The translations under genes and the position numbers were made by a program. From Chimaeribacter arupi (GTDB lineage Bacteria > Pseudomonadota > Gammaproteobacteria > Enterobacterales > Enterobacteriaceae), in assembly GCF_002858805.1 (NCBI RefSeq), contig NZ_PJZI01000012.1, forward strand, positions 1-64,000: a stretch of DNA of 64,000 bases, given 5' to 3'. Every line of letters starts with the position of its first letter. Positions within the stretch are counted from its first letter, which is position 1. The notes beneath the pieces are model-generated. The model was not told the DNA's origin. It did no database searches and worked only from the letters and a program-made list of their open reading frames with translations. Below are positions 8,071 through 16,243 of this stretch, piece after piece.

Positions 8071-8300
8071 TCAAGCTCAATTAACTTCCGGGGAATAATA
8101 AACAAACTAACTCACAGCGAAATTAATAATTATTACATCTTTGGTTAATTTTGAGTGAAGCTAAACACCCTGCTATTTTCACTCTTTACTGAACAGTGAA
8201 AAAAAGCGTGTGATATTTAAATGATGGGAATAAAAAGAAAAGCAAAAAGAAAAAACAAAAAGGAATAATAAATAAGGAATAAAAAGCGCGTAAGCGAAAT
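8071..8300. other. AT-rich chitinase promoter region and porin 3' flank
   Basis: AT-rich, with long A-rich tracts around 8225-8285. It holds the upstream part of the chitinase copy 2 promoter region. No gene seen. Confidence 0.5.
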
Positions 8301-8323
8301 AAAAACGCCCCCAACAGGGGGCG
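8301..8323 (-). terminator. Porin terminator
   Basis: Stem CGCCCCC (8306-8312) / GGGGGCG (8317-8323) with loop AACA; on the minus strand it is followed by TTTTT (8301-8305). It lies just after the porin stop codon. Confidence 0.85.
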
Positions 8324-8346
8324 AATACAGGCAGCGGTGTGAAACG

Positions 8347-9447
8347 TCAGAACTGGTAAACCAGGCCCACACCCACCACGTCATCGGTGTTGATGCCGGC
8401 TGCGTTGGTGAATTCATTGTCATCCAGCAGGTTGATTTTGTAATCAACATAGGTCGACATGTTTTTGTTGAAGTAGTACGTCGCACCGACATCCACATAT
8501 TTCAGCAGATCCTGGTTACCGAAGCCTTCAATGTCTTTACCGCGGGATTGCAGGTACGCCACAGACGGGCGCAGGCCGAAGTCGAACTGGTACTGTGCCA
8601 CTGCTTCCCAGTTGTCTGCTTCGTTGGCAAAACCTTCGATAGTGCTGCCGCCGCCGCCGAAGCGGGTGGCGTTGTAGGTTTTGGTGTACATCGCCGCCAG
8701 GTAGATGTTGTTGGCGTCATATTTCAGGCCGCCGGTGTAGGCGTCTGCGCGGTCACCGCGGCCATACAGCGCGTCGCTGTTCTGGTCAGAGGTACGGTCA
8801 GAGCTGGCATAGGCTGCCGCTGCGCTGATGCCGTTGCCCAGGTCGTAGGAGAGTGACATGCCGTAGCCGTCACCGTTGCTGTCCAGCACATCACGGCCTT
8901 CTGCTTCAGTGCCGCTGTTGTTTTTGCCCTGGTATTGCAGGCCAAAGCTCAGGCCGTCAACCAGGCCAAAGAAGTTGTTGTTGCGGTAGGTCAGCATCCC
9001 GTTACCGCGCTGCATCATGAAGTTATCGGCACCGTAGGTGTCGCCGCCGAATTCCGGCAGCACGTCAGTCCAGGCACTGGCGTCATAAATGATGCCGTAG
9101 TTACGGCCGTAATCCAGTGAGCCGTAGTCACCGAATTTCAAACCGGCAAACCCGACGCGGGTGTAAGTGTCAGCGGTGCCTTCGTCTTCAGATGTATTCA
9201 GTGCGACCTGGTATTCCCATTCGCCGTACCCGGTTAACTGATTGCTGATCTGCGTCTCACCACGCAGGCCAAAACGCATGTATGACTGGTCACCATCGCT
9301 GCCGTCGTTGTCAGAGAAGTAGTGCAGGCCGTCAATTTTGCCGAACAGATCCAGCTTGTTGCCATCTTTGTTATAAATTTCTGCAGCACCTGCGGTGCCG
9401 GCAACCAATAAAGCGGGAACCATCAGAGAAAGAATGCGGAGTTTCAT
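8347..9447 (-). CDS. ompC: General porin, OmpC/OmpF family (probably OmpC)
   Basis: 366 aa, typical enterobacterial trimeric porin length. Signal peptide residues 1-21, cleaved before [16 protein letters not shown], the classic mature N-terminus. The constriction-loop (L3) signature [10 protein letters not shown] is at about 130-139, and the protein ends in VGLVYQF with the C-terminal Phe needed for Bam assembly. It forms a 16-stranded beta barrel for diffusion of small solutes. The micF RNA gene is divergently placed upstream, as at the E. coli ompC locus, which favours OmpC over OmpF. RBS AAGGA lies before ATG 9447. Regulation by OmpR/EnvZ is expected; I did not map the boxes. Confidence 0.88.
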   Translation of the reverse strand: MKLRILSLMVPALLVAGTAGAAEIYNKDGNKLDLFGKIDGLHYFSDNDGSDGDQSYMRFGLRGETQISNQLTGYGEWEYQVALNTSEDEGTADTYTRVGFAGLKFGDYGSLDYGRNYGIIYDASAWTDVLPEFGGDTYGADNFMMQRGNGMLTYRNNNFFGLVDGLSFGLQYQGKNNSGTEAEGRDVLDSNGDGYGMSLSYDLGNGISAAAAYASSDRTSDQNSDALYGRGDRADAYTGGLKYDANNIYLAAMYTKTYNATRFGGGGSTIEGFANEADNWEAVAQYQFDFGLRPSVAYLQSRGKDIEGFGNQDLLKYVDVGATYYFNKNMSTYVDYKINLLDDNEFTNAAGINTDDVVGVGLVYQF

Positions 9448-9759
9448 AGTAGTGTCCTTGATCGTGATGTCGGGTGTGCGCCACAGTTACCGATGAATAA
9501 TTAAGCCCGACAAGGCGAATTCATTCTCAGGATAAGTGCATAACTAATCCAGAAAGAAAATGCTACTAATTTATCGATAATGTTTCTTTGTTATGAGTAA
9601 GCGTATCAATATGTAATTAAATGGTGACTGATTATGCTGCCAATGCAGTCAAATAATGTACTATTTTGCCTATATTTTAAAAAATAACATTAAATTCAAT
9701 AAGTTAATTTACACCACCTGTATCGCACCGAATGATAAAGGAAATCCTAATCCCCCCGC
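9448..9759. other. ompC-micF shared regulatory region
   Basis: AT-rich 312-nt region between the divergent porin and micF. In E. coli this interval binds OmpR for both genes. Runs such as TTAAAAAATAACATTAAA are visible around 9676-9695, but I did not assign individual OmpR boxes. No coding sequence. Confidence 0.6.
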
Positions 9760-9765
9760 TATAAT
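9760..9765 (+). promoter_or_regulatory. micF -10 element
   Basis: Perfect TATAAT, 7 nt upstream of the inferred RNA start at 9773. There is no clear -35, consistent with activator-dependent transcription (OmpR, MarA/SoxS/Rob in E. coli). Confidence 0.75.
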
Positions 9766-9772
9766 AGCGCCT

Positions 9773-9855
9773 GCTATCATCATTATTTGTATTTATTACC
9801 TTCATTATCTCAGATAATTTGATTGTTTTTGCACCGGCCTTATGGCCGGTTTTTT
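9773..9855 (+). ncRNA. micF: MicF small regulatory RNA
   Basis: The 5' end GCTATCATCATTA is identical, as I recall it, to E. coli MicF and is followed by TTTATTACCTTCATT, the ompF-pairing region (complementary to an mRNA reading GGTAATAAAT before AUG). The RNA ends in a perfect ACCGGCC / GGCCGGT hairpin with loop TTAT (9833-9850) and a T run (9850-9855). A perfect TATAAT sits 7 nt before the start. Total about 83 nt against 93 nt in E. coli. It is placed divergently from an ompC-like porin, as in E. coli. It acts with Hfq to repress ompF translation; the ompF target itself is not in this window. Confidence 0.92.
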
Positions 9856-10224
9856 ATTGCCTTTTTGTGCGGTAATTCCGTCTCGTGATGAGTGATAACC
9901 GTTATTATCGATTATTTTCCACCTTGTATTACCTGAGGGAAATAATATATCCCCCTCCCTTTATTGGTCAGATAATAACCCTTATCGTTGAGTTCCGGTA
10001 ATAACCTGCCCCGCCTTGTTTATCACTTCCGGGCATTATTTCCCCGGTTCCGGCAAGCCCCTTTCCCCCCGGCCTGCTTTCTGCCGGTTGGCGGCGCTTC
10101 TCAGAACATTCTGCTGCTGAGATTCATGGCCATTACTTAGACTTATGGGCAGAAACTTCGCATAATTACCCCACTTTTGCCGTCCGCCGCACGGCAGCCC
10201 GTTCAGCCAGCTTGAAGGAATCGC
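9856..10224. other. Intergenic region after micF
   Basis: 369 nt with no supported gene. Pyrimidine-rich around 9940-9965 and 10061-10080. It should contain the promoter of the 660-aa gene; only its RBS (GAAGGA, 10213-10218) is clear. In E. coli rcsD follows micF; it is not here. Confidence 0.45.
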
Positions 10225-12207
10225 ATGCCACTTTCTGACACCCAGCCCGATGACATCCTCCGGGCGCGCACCCTGCTCCTGACCCGCCGTTTTGCCAAAC
10301 TGGATGAGTGGCTGCTGATGCAAATGCGCGGCTGGCAGTCGCACACCACGCCGGACAGCCAGTACGGGCTTATCATGAGCATGGAGAGCCTGTTTAGCGG
10401 CAGTGAGCTGGATGGGGCCGCCCGGCTCGAACTCTTGCGCGAATGGGTACAGCTTTCGCCGCAGAGTTACCATGCCCAGGTATTGCTGGGCATGTTCTGG
10501 CACGAGCAGGCGTGGGCCATCCGCAGCCAGGGGGACGAAGCCGCCCTGCCGGACAGCCAATGGCTCGGCGCGCAGCTCTGCTGTGACCACGCGGTGCAGG
10601 CGCTGCTGCGGGCGGTAGGCTGCCACCCACGGCCGACCCACGCTTTCCGCCATTTAATGACCCTCAGCGGCGGCTTTGGTGAACCTTACTGGCTGCGCGC
10701 GCTGTTTGCCGGTGAGGTACCGGTGCCGTTGCACCAGAAATTCCGGCTGACCGGCAACCCGGTCTGGGCGGAGGGGCTGTCATGGCTGGAAGCGCTGGGT
10801 GCGGGTGCGCCTGACCCGTGGCCGTCGCAGTTGCCGGCGGCGCTGGCAGACACGCGCGGCGCAGAGGAAGAGGCCATTGACTACTGGTTGCGGCTGGCGC
10901 TGGCGGTGCGGCCGGGTGACACCGGCACGGTGGAATCCTGGCTGGTGTTTCAGTCACCGCACTGGGGCGGCTCCCCGGCGCACAGTGAGGCGGTGTTAGC
11001 GCGCGTACTCAAGGAAGGGTTTGACGACGCGACCTGCCGCCGTTTCCGCGCCGAAATACTGCTGTTTGCGCTTAGTGGCGAGGTGGCGGAGCGCGGCAGC
11101 GACCGGGCAGAAGCGCTCCAGCAACAGCTGGCTGACGCCCTGGCGCCGCCGCCTGCCCCGGCACTGCACCAGCAACTGCTGGAAGCGGCCGCGCCGTGCC
11201 TGGCCTACTGGCAGGATGATGACGCCGCCGGGCTGGCCTGTTATGCCAAATTGCTGGCGCTGGCCCCGGAGCTGATGCCTGCGCCGTCTGCCACACTGTT
11301 TATCTCGCGCGCGGTGCTGGCCTCCGGCGTGGAGGATGCCCACGCCGTGCTGCCGACGCTGTTGCAGCGCGCCTGTGCTTACCCGTCCGATGCGCTGCTG
11401 GCGGCCTTTGCCGCCTGTGCCTGCGCACATGGGCTGTATGGCGTGCAGGAGAACCTGCGGCTTTCGGCGTCGCTGCTGGATTACGCCGCCTCGCTGCTGG
11501 CCGCGCAGCCTGACCGGGCGGTGACTGAGCAGCAGCAGATCACGCTGGCGCATGACATGGCGCTGAACGGCGATCTGCACGCCGCCCACACGATGTTGCT
11601 CGGCATGGCACTGCGCGGCAGTGCGCTGCACAGTTACGAACTCTACCTGTTTTACCGCGATGCCTGGCACGAGGATGTGCCGGAGGATCTGCGCAGTGCG
11701 CAAGGCGCGTTGCAGGCGGCCGGGCGCGCCGCTGAAGCCGGGCTGGTACCGGCGATGTTTGCGTACGCCAATGCCCTGCGCGAAGGCGCAGACAGCGGGC
11801 CGGATTACGCCGGGGCGATGCACTGGTACCAGCAGGCGATTGAGCACGGCGACCTGAACGCCCGCTACTGGCGCGCCACCTGGGCGCTGGAAGCCGGATC
11901 AGAGGCGGACAAACAGCAGGCGGTGCAACAGTGGTTGCCGGAGATCATCCGGGATGAGGAGAGCAGCACCCGCGCGGAGGCCGCCTGGTCGCTGGGCATG
12001 GCATGGCGTGAGGGGCTGGGGTGCGAGAAAAACCGTTACCGGGCGCAACAGTTGTTTGAGCTGGCGCTCTCGATTAATCCGGGGCTGGAGGCGGCGCAGG
12101 TGGCGCTGGCCGGGTTGAGTGAGTCCCTGCGGGACAGGATGGGGTTGTGGCAGGATCGGCGGAAGGTGAGTGATGGGGGGATTGATTTTTTAAGGGGTGA
12201 TGGTTAA
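10225..12207 (+). CDS. Large cytoplasmic protein with Sel1-like C-terminal repeats (DUF4034-like)
   Basis: 660 aa, Leu/Ala-rich and predicted all-helical, without signal peptide. The N-terminal part (LLLTRRFAKLDEWLLMQ, about 16-32) resembles DUF4034-type proteins, which begin with a helical module of this form; I hold this tentatively. Toward the C-terminus, about 515-550 (GLVPAMFAYANALREG with HWYQQAIEHGD) fits the Sel1-like repeat, a TPR relative used for protein-protein contacts; a second degenerate unit follows at about 590-625. RBS GAAGGA supports ATG 10225. It stands alone between micF and a repeat array, with no obvious operon partner and no clear terminator. Specific function unknown. 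Confidence 0.65.
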   Translation: MPLSDTQPDDILRARTLLLTRRFAKLDEWLLMQMRGWQSHTTPDSQYGLIMSMESLFSGSELDGAARLELLREWVQLSPQSYHAQVLLGMFWHEQAWAIRSQGDEAALPDSQWLGAQLCCDHAVQALLRAVGCHPRPTHAFRHLMTLSGGFGEPYWLRALFAGEVPVPLHQKFRLTGNPVWAEGLSWLEALGAGAPDPWPSQLPAALADTRGAEEEAIDYWLRLALAVRPGDTGTVESWLVFQSPHWGGSPAHSEAVLARVLKEGFDDATCRRFRAEILLFALSGEVAERGSDRAEALQQQLADALAPPPAPALHQQLLEAAAPCLAYWQDDDAAGLACYAKLLALAPELMPAPSATLFISRAVLASGVEDAHAVLPTLLQRACAYPSDALLAAFAACACAHGLYGVQENLRLSASLLDYAASLLAAQPDRAVTEQQQITLAHDMALNGDLHAAHTMLLGMALRGSALHSYELYLFYRDAWHEDVPEDLRSAQGALQAAGRAAEAGLVPAMFAYANALREGADSGPDYAGAMHWYQQAIEHGDLNARYWRATWALEAGSEADKQQAVQQWLPEIIRDEESSTRAEAAWSLGMAWREGLGCEKNRYRAQQLFELALSINPGLEAAQVALAGLSESLRDRMGLWQDRRKVSDGGIDFLRGDG

Positions 12208-12456
12208 GCCTTGGGCTGAGTGTTTTAGTTAGGTATGGTGGCAGGTTTCGGTTGTTCATGTGTAGTTGTCTGCCCGGCTTTCCCAGCCTCAACCGAGCAG
12301 GGCGCGCCAGTGCGCTCGCCCTGCACCCGCGCACTTTCGGTGGTTTGGCTGAATCATTGCACGCTCTCGCGTGTCCCCTCATTTCGCCTCCGGGCTTTCC
12401 GGGCCGGTACAGACACGCTCCCGGCGTGGCTGTCCCTCTCGCACACATCCTTGTGT
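12208..12456. other. GC-rich non-coding spacer
   Basis: No supported gene. Overlapping short frames on both strands are visible but lack ribosome-binding sites and sensible codon use. It leads into the 111-nt repeat array. Confidence 0.4.
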
Positions 12457-12767
12457 GCTCGCCCGGCCCTGCGGCTCCACTCGGCAATGATTTTTACGCC
12501 CCCACCAGATTGCAAATCCTTAGGTATGTAAGGAAAAAGTAGGGGTGCTTTCTAGGCTATCCTGTCCGCTCGCCCGGCCCTGCGGCTCCACTCGACAATG
12601 ATTTTTACGCCCCCACCAAACTGCATATCTTTTAGTATGTAAGGAAAAAGTAGGCGCGTTACTTTCGCTGAACGTGCATCGGTTTTCGCTTTCCGGCTCC
12701 ACTCAGCAATGATTTTTACACCCCCACCAAATTGCAAATTCTTGGCTATGTAAGGAAAAAGTAGGCG
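12457..12767. repeat. Tandem imperfect 111-nt extragenic repeats (3 copies)
   Basis: The block CGGCTCCACTC-GCAATGATTTTTAC, then CCCCCACCA-ATTGCA, then TATGTAAGGAAAAAGTAGG occurs three times. CGGCTCC is at 12472, 12583 and 12694: two periods of exactly 111 nt. Copies 1 and 2 also share the upstream GCTCGCCCGGCCCTG. A fourth, degenerate 3' piece (TGCAAATCTTTAGATAAGAAAAAGGCAGGCG, in two parts around 12795-12825) merges into the T1SS operon terminator. Because 111 is a multiple of three the minus strand stays open and yields a repeated peptide, but that frame has no RBS or gene-like start. Confidence 0.8.
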
Positions 12768-12810
12768 AGCAATATTCATCCGGTTCCGCGGCTATGCAAA
12801 TCTTTAGATA

Positions 12811-12838
12811 AGAAAAAGGCAGGCGCGGTGCCTGCCTT
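12811..12838 (-). terminator. Terminator of the T1SS genes
   Basis: Nine-bp stem AAGGCAGGC (12816-12824) / GCCTGCCTT (12830-12838), loop GCGGT, followed on the minus strand by TTTTTCTT. It lies just downstream of the membrane-fusion protein stop. Confidence 0.85.
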
Positions 12839-12844
12839 GGGGGG

Positions 12845-14011
12845 TTAACGTTCCCGCAGCGACTCTTTGACTTTGTTGAGCGGTTTCAACAGGTAGTCGA
12901 GCACGCTCTTCTGGCCGGTTTTGATGTCGACGGTGGCGACCATGCCGGGGACAATCGGGAATTCGCGGCCGGCTTTGTTGGTGAGGGTCGCTTTGCCGGT
13001 GCGCACGTATACCCGGTAATAGAACTGGTCGCGTTTGACTTCGTCCTGAATGGTGTCCGGGGAGACGGTCTCTACCTGGCCCTTGAGATCGCCGTAGATC
13101 GACGAGTCATACGCCGTGATCTTCACCGTCGCCGGTAATCCGGGGCGGATGTAAGCGATGTCGCGCGGGTTGATGCGGGTTTCAATCAGCAGTTGATCCT
13201 CAATCGGCACAATCTCCATCAACTTGCCGCCGGGCTGCAACACCCCGCCGACGGTCGTGACCTGAATGTCTTTCACTATCCCGCGTACCGGCGAGAACAG
13301 ATCGGCGCGCGTCACCTGATCCTCCTTGCCCGCCATCACCTGCATCTCGGCTTCCAGATCGGCGTTATTCTTTACCTGCTCCTCACGCGCTTTCACCGCG
13401 TACTGGTTGCGCGCCTCGTCAATCTTCCCGCGGATCTCGCTGGCCTGCCGCCGCAAACGGATCACCTCCACCTGCCCGGCCGCGCCCTTGGCCACCAGCG
13501 GCTCGGTCATCCGCAACTCCTGCTCCACCAGCCGCAATGAATCCTGCAAATTCTTCACCGTTTCATTGCGGTTCTGCAACCGCGACAGATAGAGCTGCCG
13601 CTCACGCGCCACCAGCTCGGGGGATTTCATGGTCTGCGGGCTGAACTTCAGCGGCTCACCGGTCAGCTCGGCAGTCAGCCGCTCCGCCGATGCGCGCAAC
13701 GTCTGCACCCGCGCGGCGGCTTCGCCGTAATTCGACTGGAACCGCGTCGGGTCGAGGCGCGCCAGAATCTGCCCCTTATTGACAATACTCCCCTCCTGCA
13801 CCAGCAACTGCTTGATGACCCCGCCGTCAAAACTCTCGATCTGCTGGGCGCGGCTCGACGGCGTCACCTTCCCGGTCCCTACCGTCACCTCATCCAGCAC
13901 CGCGAAATAAGCCCAGACGAAAAACACCACCAGCGCCACCAGCGAGAGCCAGATAATCCCTGACACCCGCTTCTGATCGCGCTCAAACTCATCCGTTACG
14001 ATATGCGACAT
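12845..14011 (-). CDS. T1SS membrane-fusion (adaptor) protein, HlyD/LapC family
   Basis: 388 aa from ATG 14011. An upstream in-frame ATG at 14101 would overlap the ABC gene and adds a basic, non-homologous stretch; AGGACAGG before 14011 and the MSHIVTDEFERDQK start are more typical. One transmembrane helix at about 17-37, an N-terminal lipoyl half-motif (GKVTPSSRAQQIESFDGG), a long periplasmic coiled coil at about 100-240 and C-terminal beta-barrel region with LFSPVRGIVKDIQVTTVGG. It bridges the ABC exporter in the inner membrane with the TolC-like channel. It follows the ABC gene by 10 nt, so they are cotranscribed. It corresponds by order to bapD of Salmonella. Confidence 0.9.
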   Translation of the reverse strand: MSHIVTDEFERDQKRVSGIIWLSLVALVVFFVWAYFAVLDEVTVGTGKVTPSSRAQQIESFDGGVIKQLLVQEGSIVNKGQILARLDPTRFQSNYGEAAARVQTLRASAERLTAELTGEPLKFSPQTMKSPELVARERQLYLSRLQNRNETVKNLQDSLRLVEQELRMTEPLVAKGAAGQVEVIRLRRQASEIRGKIDEARNQYAVKAREEQVKNNADLEAEMQVMAGKEDQVTRADLFSPVRGIVKDIQVTTVGGVLQPGGKLMEIVPIEDQLLIETRINPRDIAYIRPGLPATVKITAYDSSIYGDLKGQVETVSPDTIQDEVKRDQFYYRVYVRTGKATLTNKAGREFPIVPGMVATVDIKTGQKSVLDYLLKPLNKVKESLRER

Positions 14012-14021
14012 AATCCTGTCC

Positions 14022-16166
14022 TCAGGCTGCGCCCTGTTGCGCCTTGGCGGCCGCGGCCTGCGTGGCCGCCGCATTCGCCAGAATCTGCTCGCGCGGGCCA
14101 TCCGCCACCACGCGCCCGTTGTCCATCACCACAATCCTGTCCACCAGCTTCAGCAGCGCCGGGCGGTGGGTCACCAGCACCAGCGTGCGGCCGGTCAGCC
14201 AGCTGTGCATCTGGCGCAACACATACTCCTCGAGTTGCTCATCCATCGAGGCAGTGGGTTCATCCATCAGCACCACCTGCGGGTTACGCAGCACCATCCG
14301 GCTGATCAGCACCATCTGCTGCTGCCCGCCGGACAGCCCGCGCCCGCCCTCATTGATAATCCGGTCGAGGCTGGCGGCGTCCTGCTGCACCATACTCAGC
14401 GCGCCGCTGATGCGCAGCGCCTGCAACATCTCCTGATCGGTGGCGTGCGGGTGGCCGAGCATCAGGTTCTGCCGCAAGGTGCCGAAAAACAGCCGTGAAT
14501 CCTGCGACAGGTAACCGAGCTGGCGGCGCAGATCCACCGGGTCGATGCGGGTGATGTCCACCCCGTCAATAATGATCTTGCCGCCGGTGGGCGTCGCCTG
14601 CCCGGCCAGCAACTTCAGCAGCGTCGATTTCCCCGCCCCGACCTTGCCGAGGATCGCCACCCGTTCGCCGGGCTTGATCTCCAGCTTGCCGACGCCGAGC
14701 ACATTCGGCCCCTGCTCCGCGTCATAGGCGTACTGCACATTGCTGAGCTGGTAGTGGCCGCTGAGCGCCGGGCAGTGCGCCATCTCGCCCTCTTCCGGCC
14801 GGTCGAGCGGTTTTTTCAGCAACTCGTCCAGCCCCTTCATCGCGCTCTTGGCGTGCTGCCAGCGCGAGAACACCAGCGTCAATTGCATCAGCGGCGCAAT
14901 GGTGCGGGACGAGAGCAAACTGGCGGCCACCAGCGTCCCGGTGGTGATGTCGCCGTTCAGCACCAGATAGACCCCAAACACCAGCATCCCGGCGTAGGTG
15001 AGTTGCTGCACCGTCGAGGCCCAGCCGGTCAGGCGGGCGCCCCACAGCCGCTGCTTCATGCCGATGGTCGCGCCGACCTCGTGGTTCTGCTCCCACTGGC
15101 GCTGGAAATAGGGTTCCGCCTGCAGGGCCTTGATGTCCTCAATGCCCTCGATCGCCTCGACCAGCACCGCATTGCGCAGCGCGCCCTCGCGCATCCCCTC
15201 TTTCGCCAGCTTCGCCATCGGGATCTGGATAAGCAGGCCGGGGATCACGATCAGCGGGATCGCCAGCAGCGGGATAATCACCAGCGGCCCGCCGATAAAC
15301 GCCATGATCGCCAGAAACAGCAGCACAAACGGCATATCCGCCGCCGCGCCGACGGTGGTGGAGGTCAGCAGCTCGCGCACCTGGTCAATCTCACGCAACT
15401 GCGAAATAAACGACCCGGTGGATTTGGGCCGCGCCTCATTTTTCATGCTCATGGCGCGGGCGAAAAACAGCGAGGAGACTTTCAGGTCGATGCGTTTGCC
15501 CATCAGGTCAGAGACGCGGGTGCGCATCAGCCGGATGCCGTACTCAATCGCCGCGGCCAGCAGCACGCCAACGAACAGCACCCAGAGCGAGGAGAACGAC
15601 TCCGCCGGGATAACCCGGTCATACACCTGCATTGAGAACAGGATCCCGGCCAGCGCCAGCACGTTACCGATCACCGAGGCCAGGGAAATTTCGCCGATCC
15701 GCCGCCCGGCACCGCGGAAATTGTGCCAGAACCAGTGCTTGCGGTAGGGCTGCACAAACTCATCAATCCGCCTGTCGCGCCCGCGCGCCGCCACGCCGAC
15801 CAGCACCACGTTGCTGTCCCCCTGGGAAAGCAGCGAGGAGAGGTCAGCCTGCCGCAGGATGTCGCCGCCGTCCTGCAACCAGTAACCGGCCTGCCCGTCG
15901 GCGTCCAGCGTCTCAATCACCGCCGTGGTGCCCTGCTCCAGCACCACAATTGCCGGCAGCACCTCCTGCCGCCAGCGCACCCGGTCACGCGGCACCACAC
16001 TCACCTGCAACCCCATCAGCCCGCTCAGGCGCTCAAGCTGGCGCGCCGGGCTGAGCTGCTCGAACCAGCGCATCTGCTGGCGCAGGAACTGCGGATCGGC
16101 TGGCTTGCCGAAAATCTCCGCCGCCCTGACCATCGCGGCGATCCATGCTTCCGTTGTTGTTTTCAT
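14022..16166 (-). CDS. T1SS ABC exporter (permease-ATPase), LapB/BapC type
   Basis: 714 aa. Residues about 1-140 form a C39-like domain without the catalytic Cys (the 'CLD' of adhesin exporters). The transmembrane domain is about 160-430. The nucleotide-binding domain is about 475-700 with Walker A GKVGAGKST (507-515), signature LSGGQQQ (611-617), Walker B VVLMDEP (631-637) and H-loop VTHRP. It powers one-step export of large C-terminally signalled proteins from the cytoplasm to the outside. It is followed 10 nt later by the adaptor gene and preceded by the outer-membrane component. The natural cargo is the giant adhesin encoded just upstream. Confidence 0.92.
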   Translation of the reverse strand: MKTTTEAWIAAMVRAAEIFGKPADPQFLRQQMRWFEQLSPARQLERLSGLMGLQVSVVPRDRVRWRQEVLPAIVVLEQGTTAVIETLDADGQAGYWLQDGGDILRQADLSSLLSQGDSNVVLVGVAARGRDRRIDEFVQPYRKHWFWHNFRGAGRRIGEISLASVIGNVLALAGILFSMQVYDRVIPAESFSSLWVLFVGVLLAAAIEYGIRLMRTRVSDLMGKRIDLKVSSLFFARAMSMKNEARPKSTGSFISQLREIDQVRELLTSTTVGAAADMPFVLLFLAIMAFIGGPLVIIPLLAIPLIVIPGLLIQIPMAKLAKEGMREGALRNAVLVEAIEGIEDIKALQAEPYFQRQWEQNHEVGATIGMKQRLWGARLTGWASTVQQLTYAGMLVFGVYLVLNGDITTGTLVAASLLSSRTIAPLMQLTLVFSRWQHAKSAMKGLDELLKKPLDRPEEGEMAHCPALSGHYQLSNVQYAYDAEQGPNVLGVGKLEIKPGERVAILGKVGAGKSTLLKLLAGQATPTGGKIIIDGVDITRIDPVDLRRQLGYLSQDSRLFFGTLRQNLMLGHPHATDQEMLQALRISGALSMVQQDAASLDRIINEGGRGLSGGQQQMVLISRMVLRNPQVVLMDEPTASMDEQLEEYVLRQMHSWLTGRTLVLVTHRPALLKLVDRIVVMDNGRVVADGPREQILANAAATQAAAAKAQQGAA

Positions 16167-16243
16167 GTCACACTCTCTCTGGTGTCCCGGCCGGGCGTGG
16201 GCCGCCTCCGTCCGGGAGAAACAGTTTACGGGCCGCGGCCCGG

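Noticed and set aside
10996-11847. 283-aa frame antisense to the 660-aa gene
   Set aside because: Arg/Gln-rich shadow of a GC-rich coding region.
12235-12542. Overlapping plus-strand frames of 96-98 aa in the GC-rich spacer
   Set aside because: Two overlapping frames with equal length and poor codon choice, no RBS, no recognisable family.
12552-12779. Minus-strand frame giving a repeated LLFPYI / FGGGVKII peptide
   Set aside because: A by-product of the 111-nt extragenic repeat (111 is divisible by three). No RBS; the DNA motif, not the peptide, appears conserved.
14012-14101. N-terminal extension of the adaptor protein to ATG 14101
   Set aside because: It would overlap the ABC gene by 80 nt and add an Arg/Pro-rich stretch unlike the family; the RBS supports 14011.
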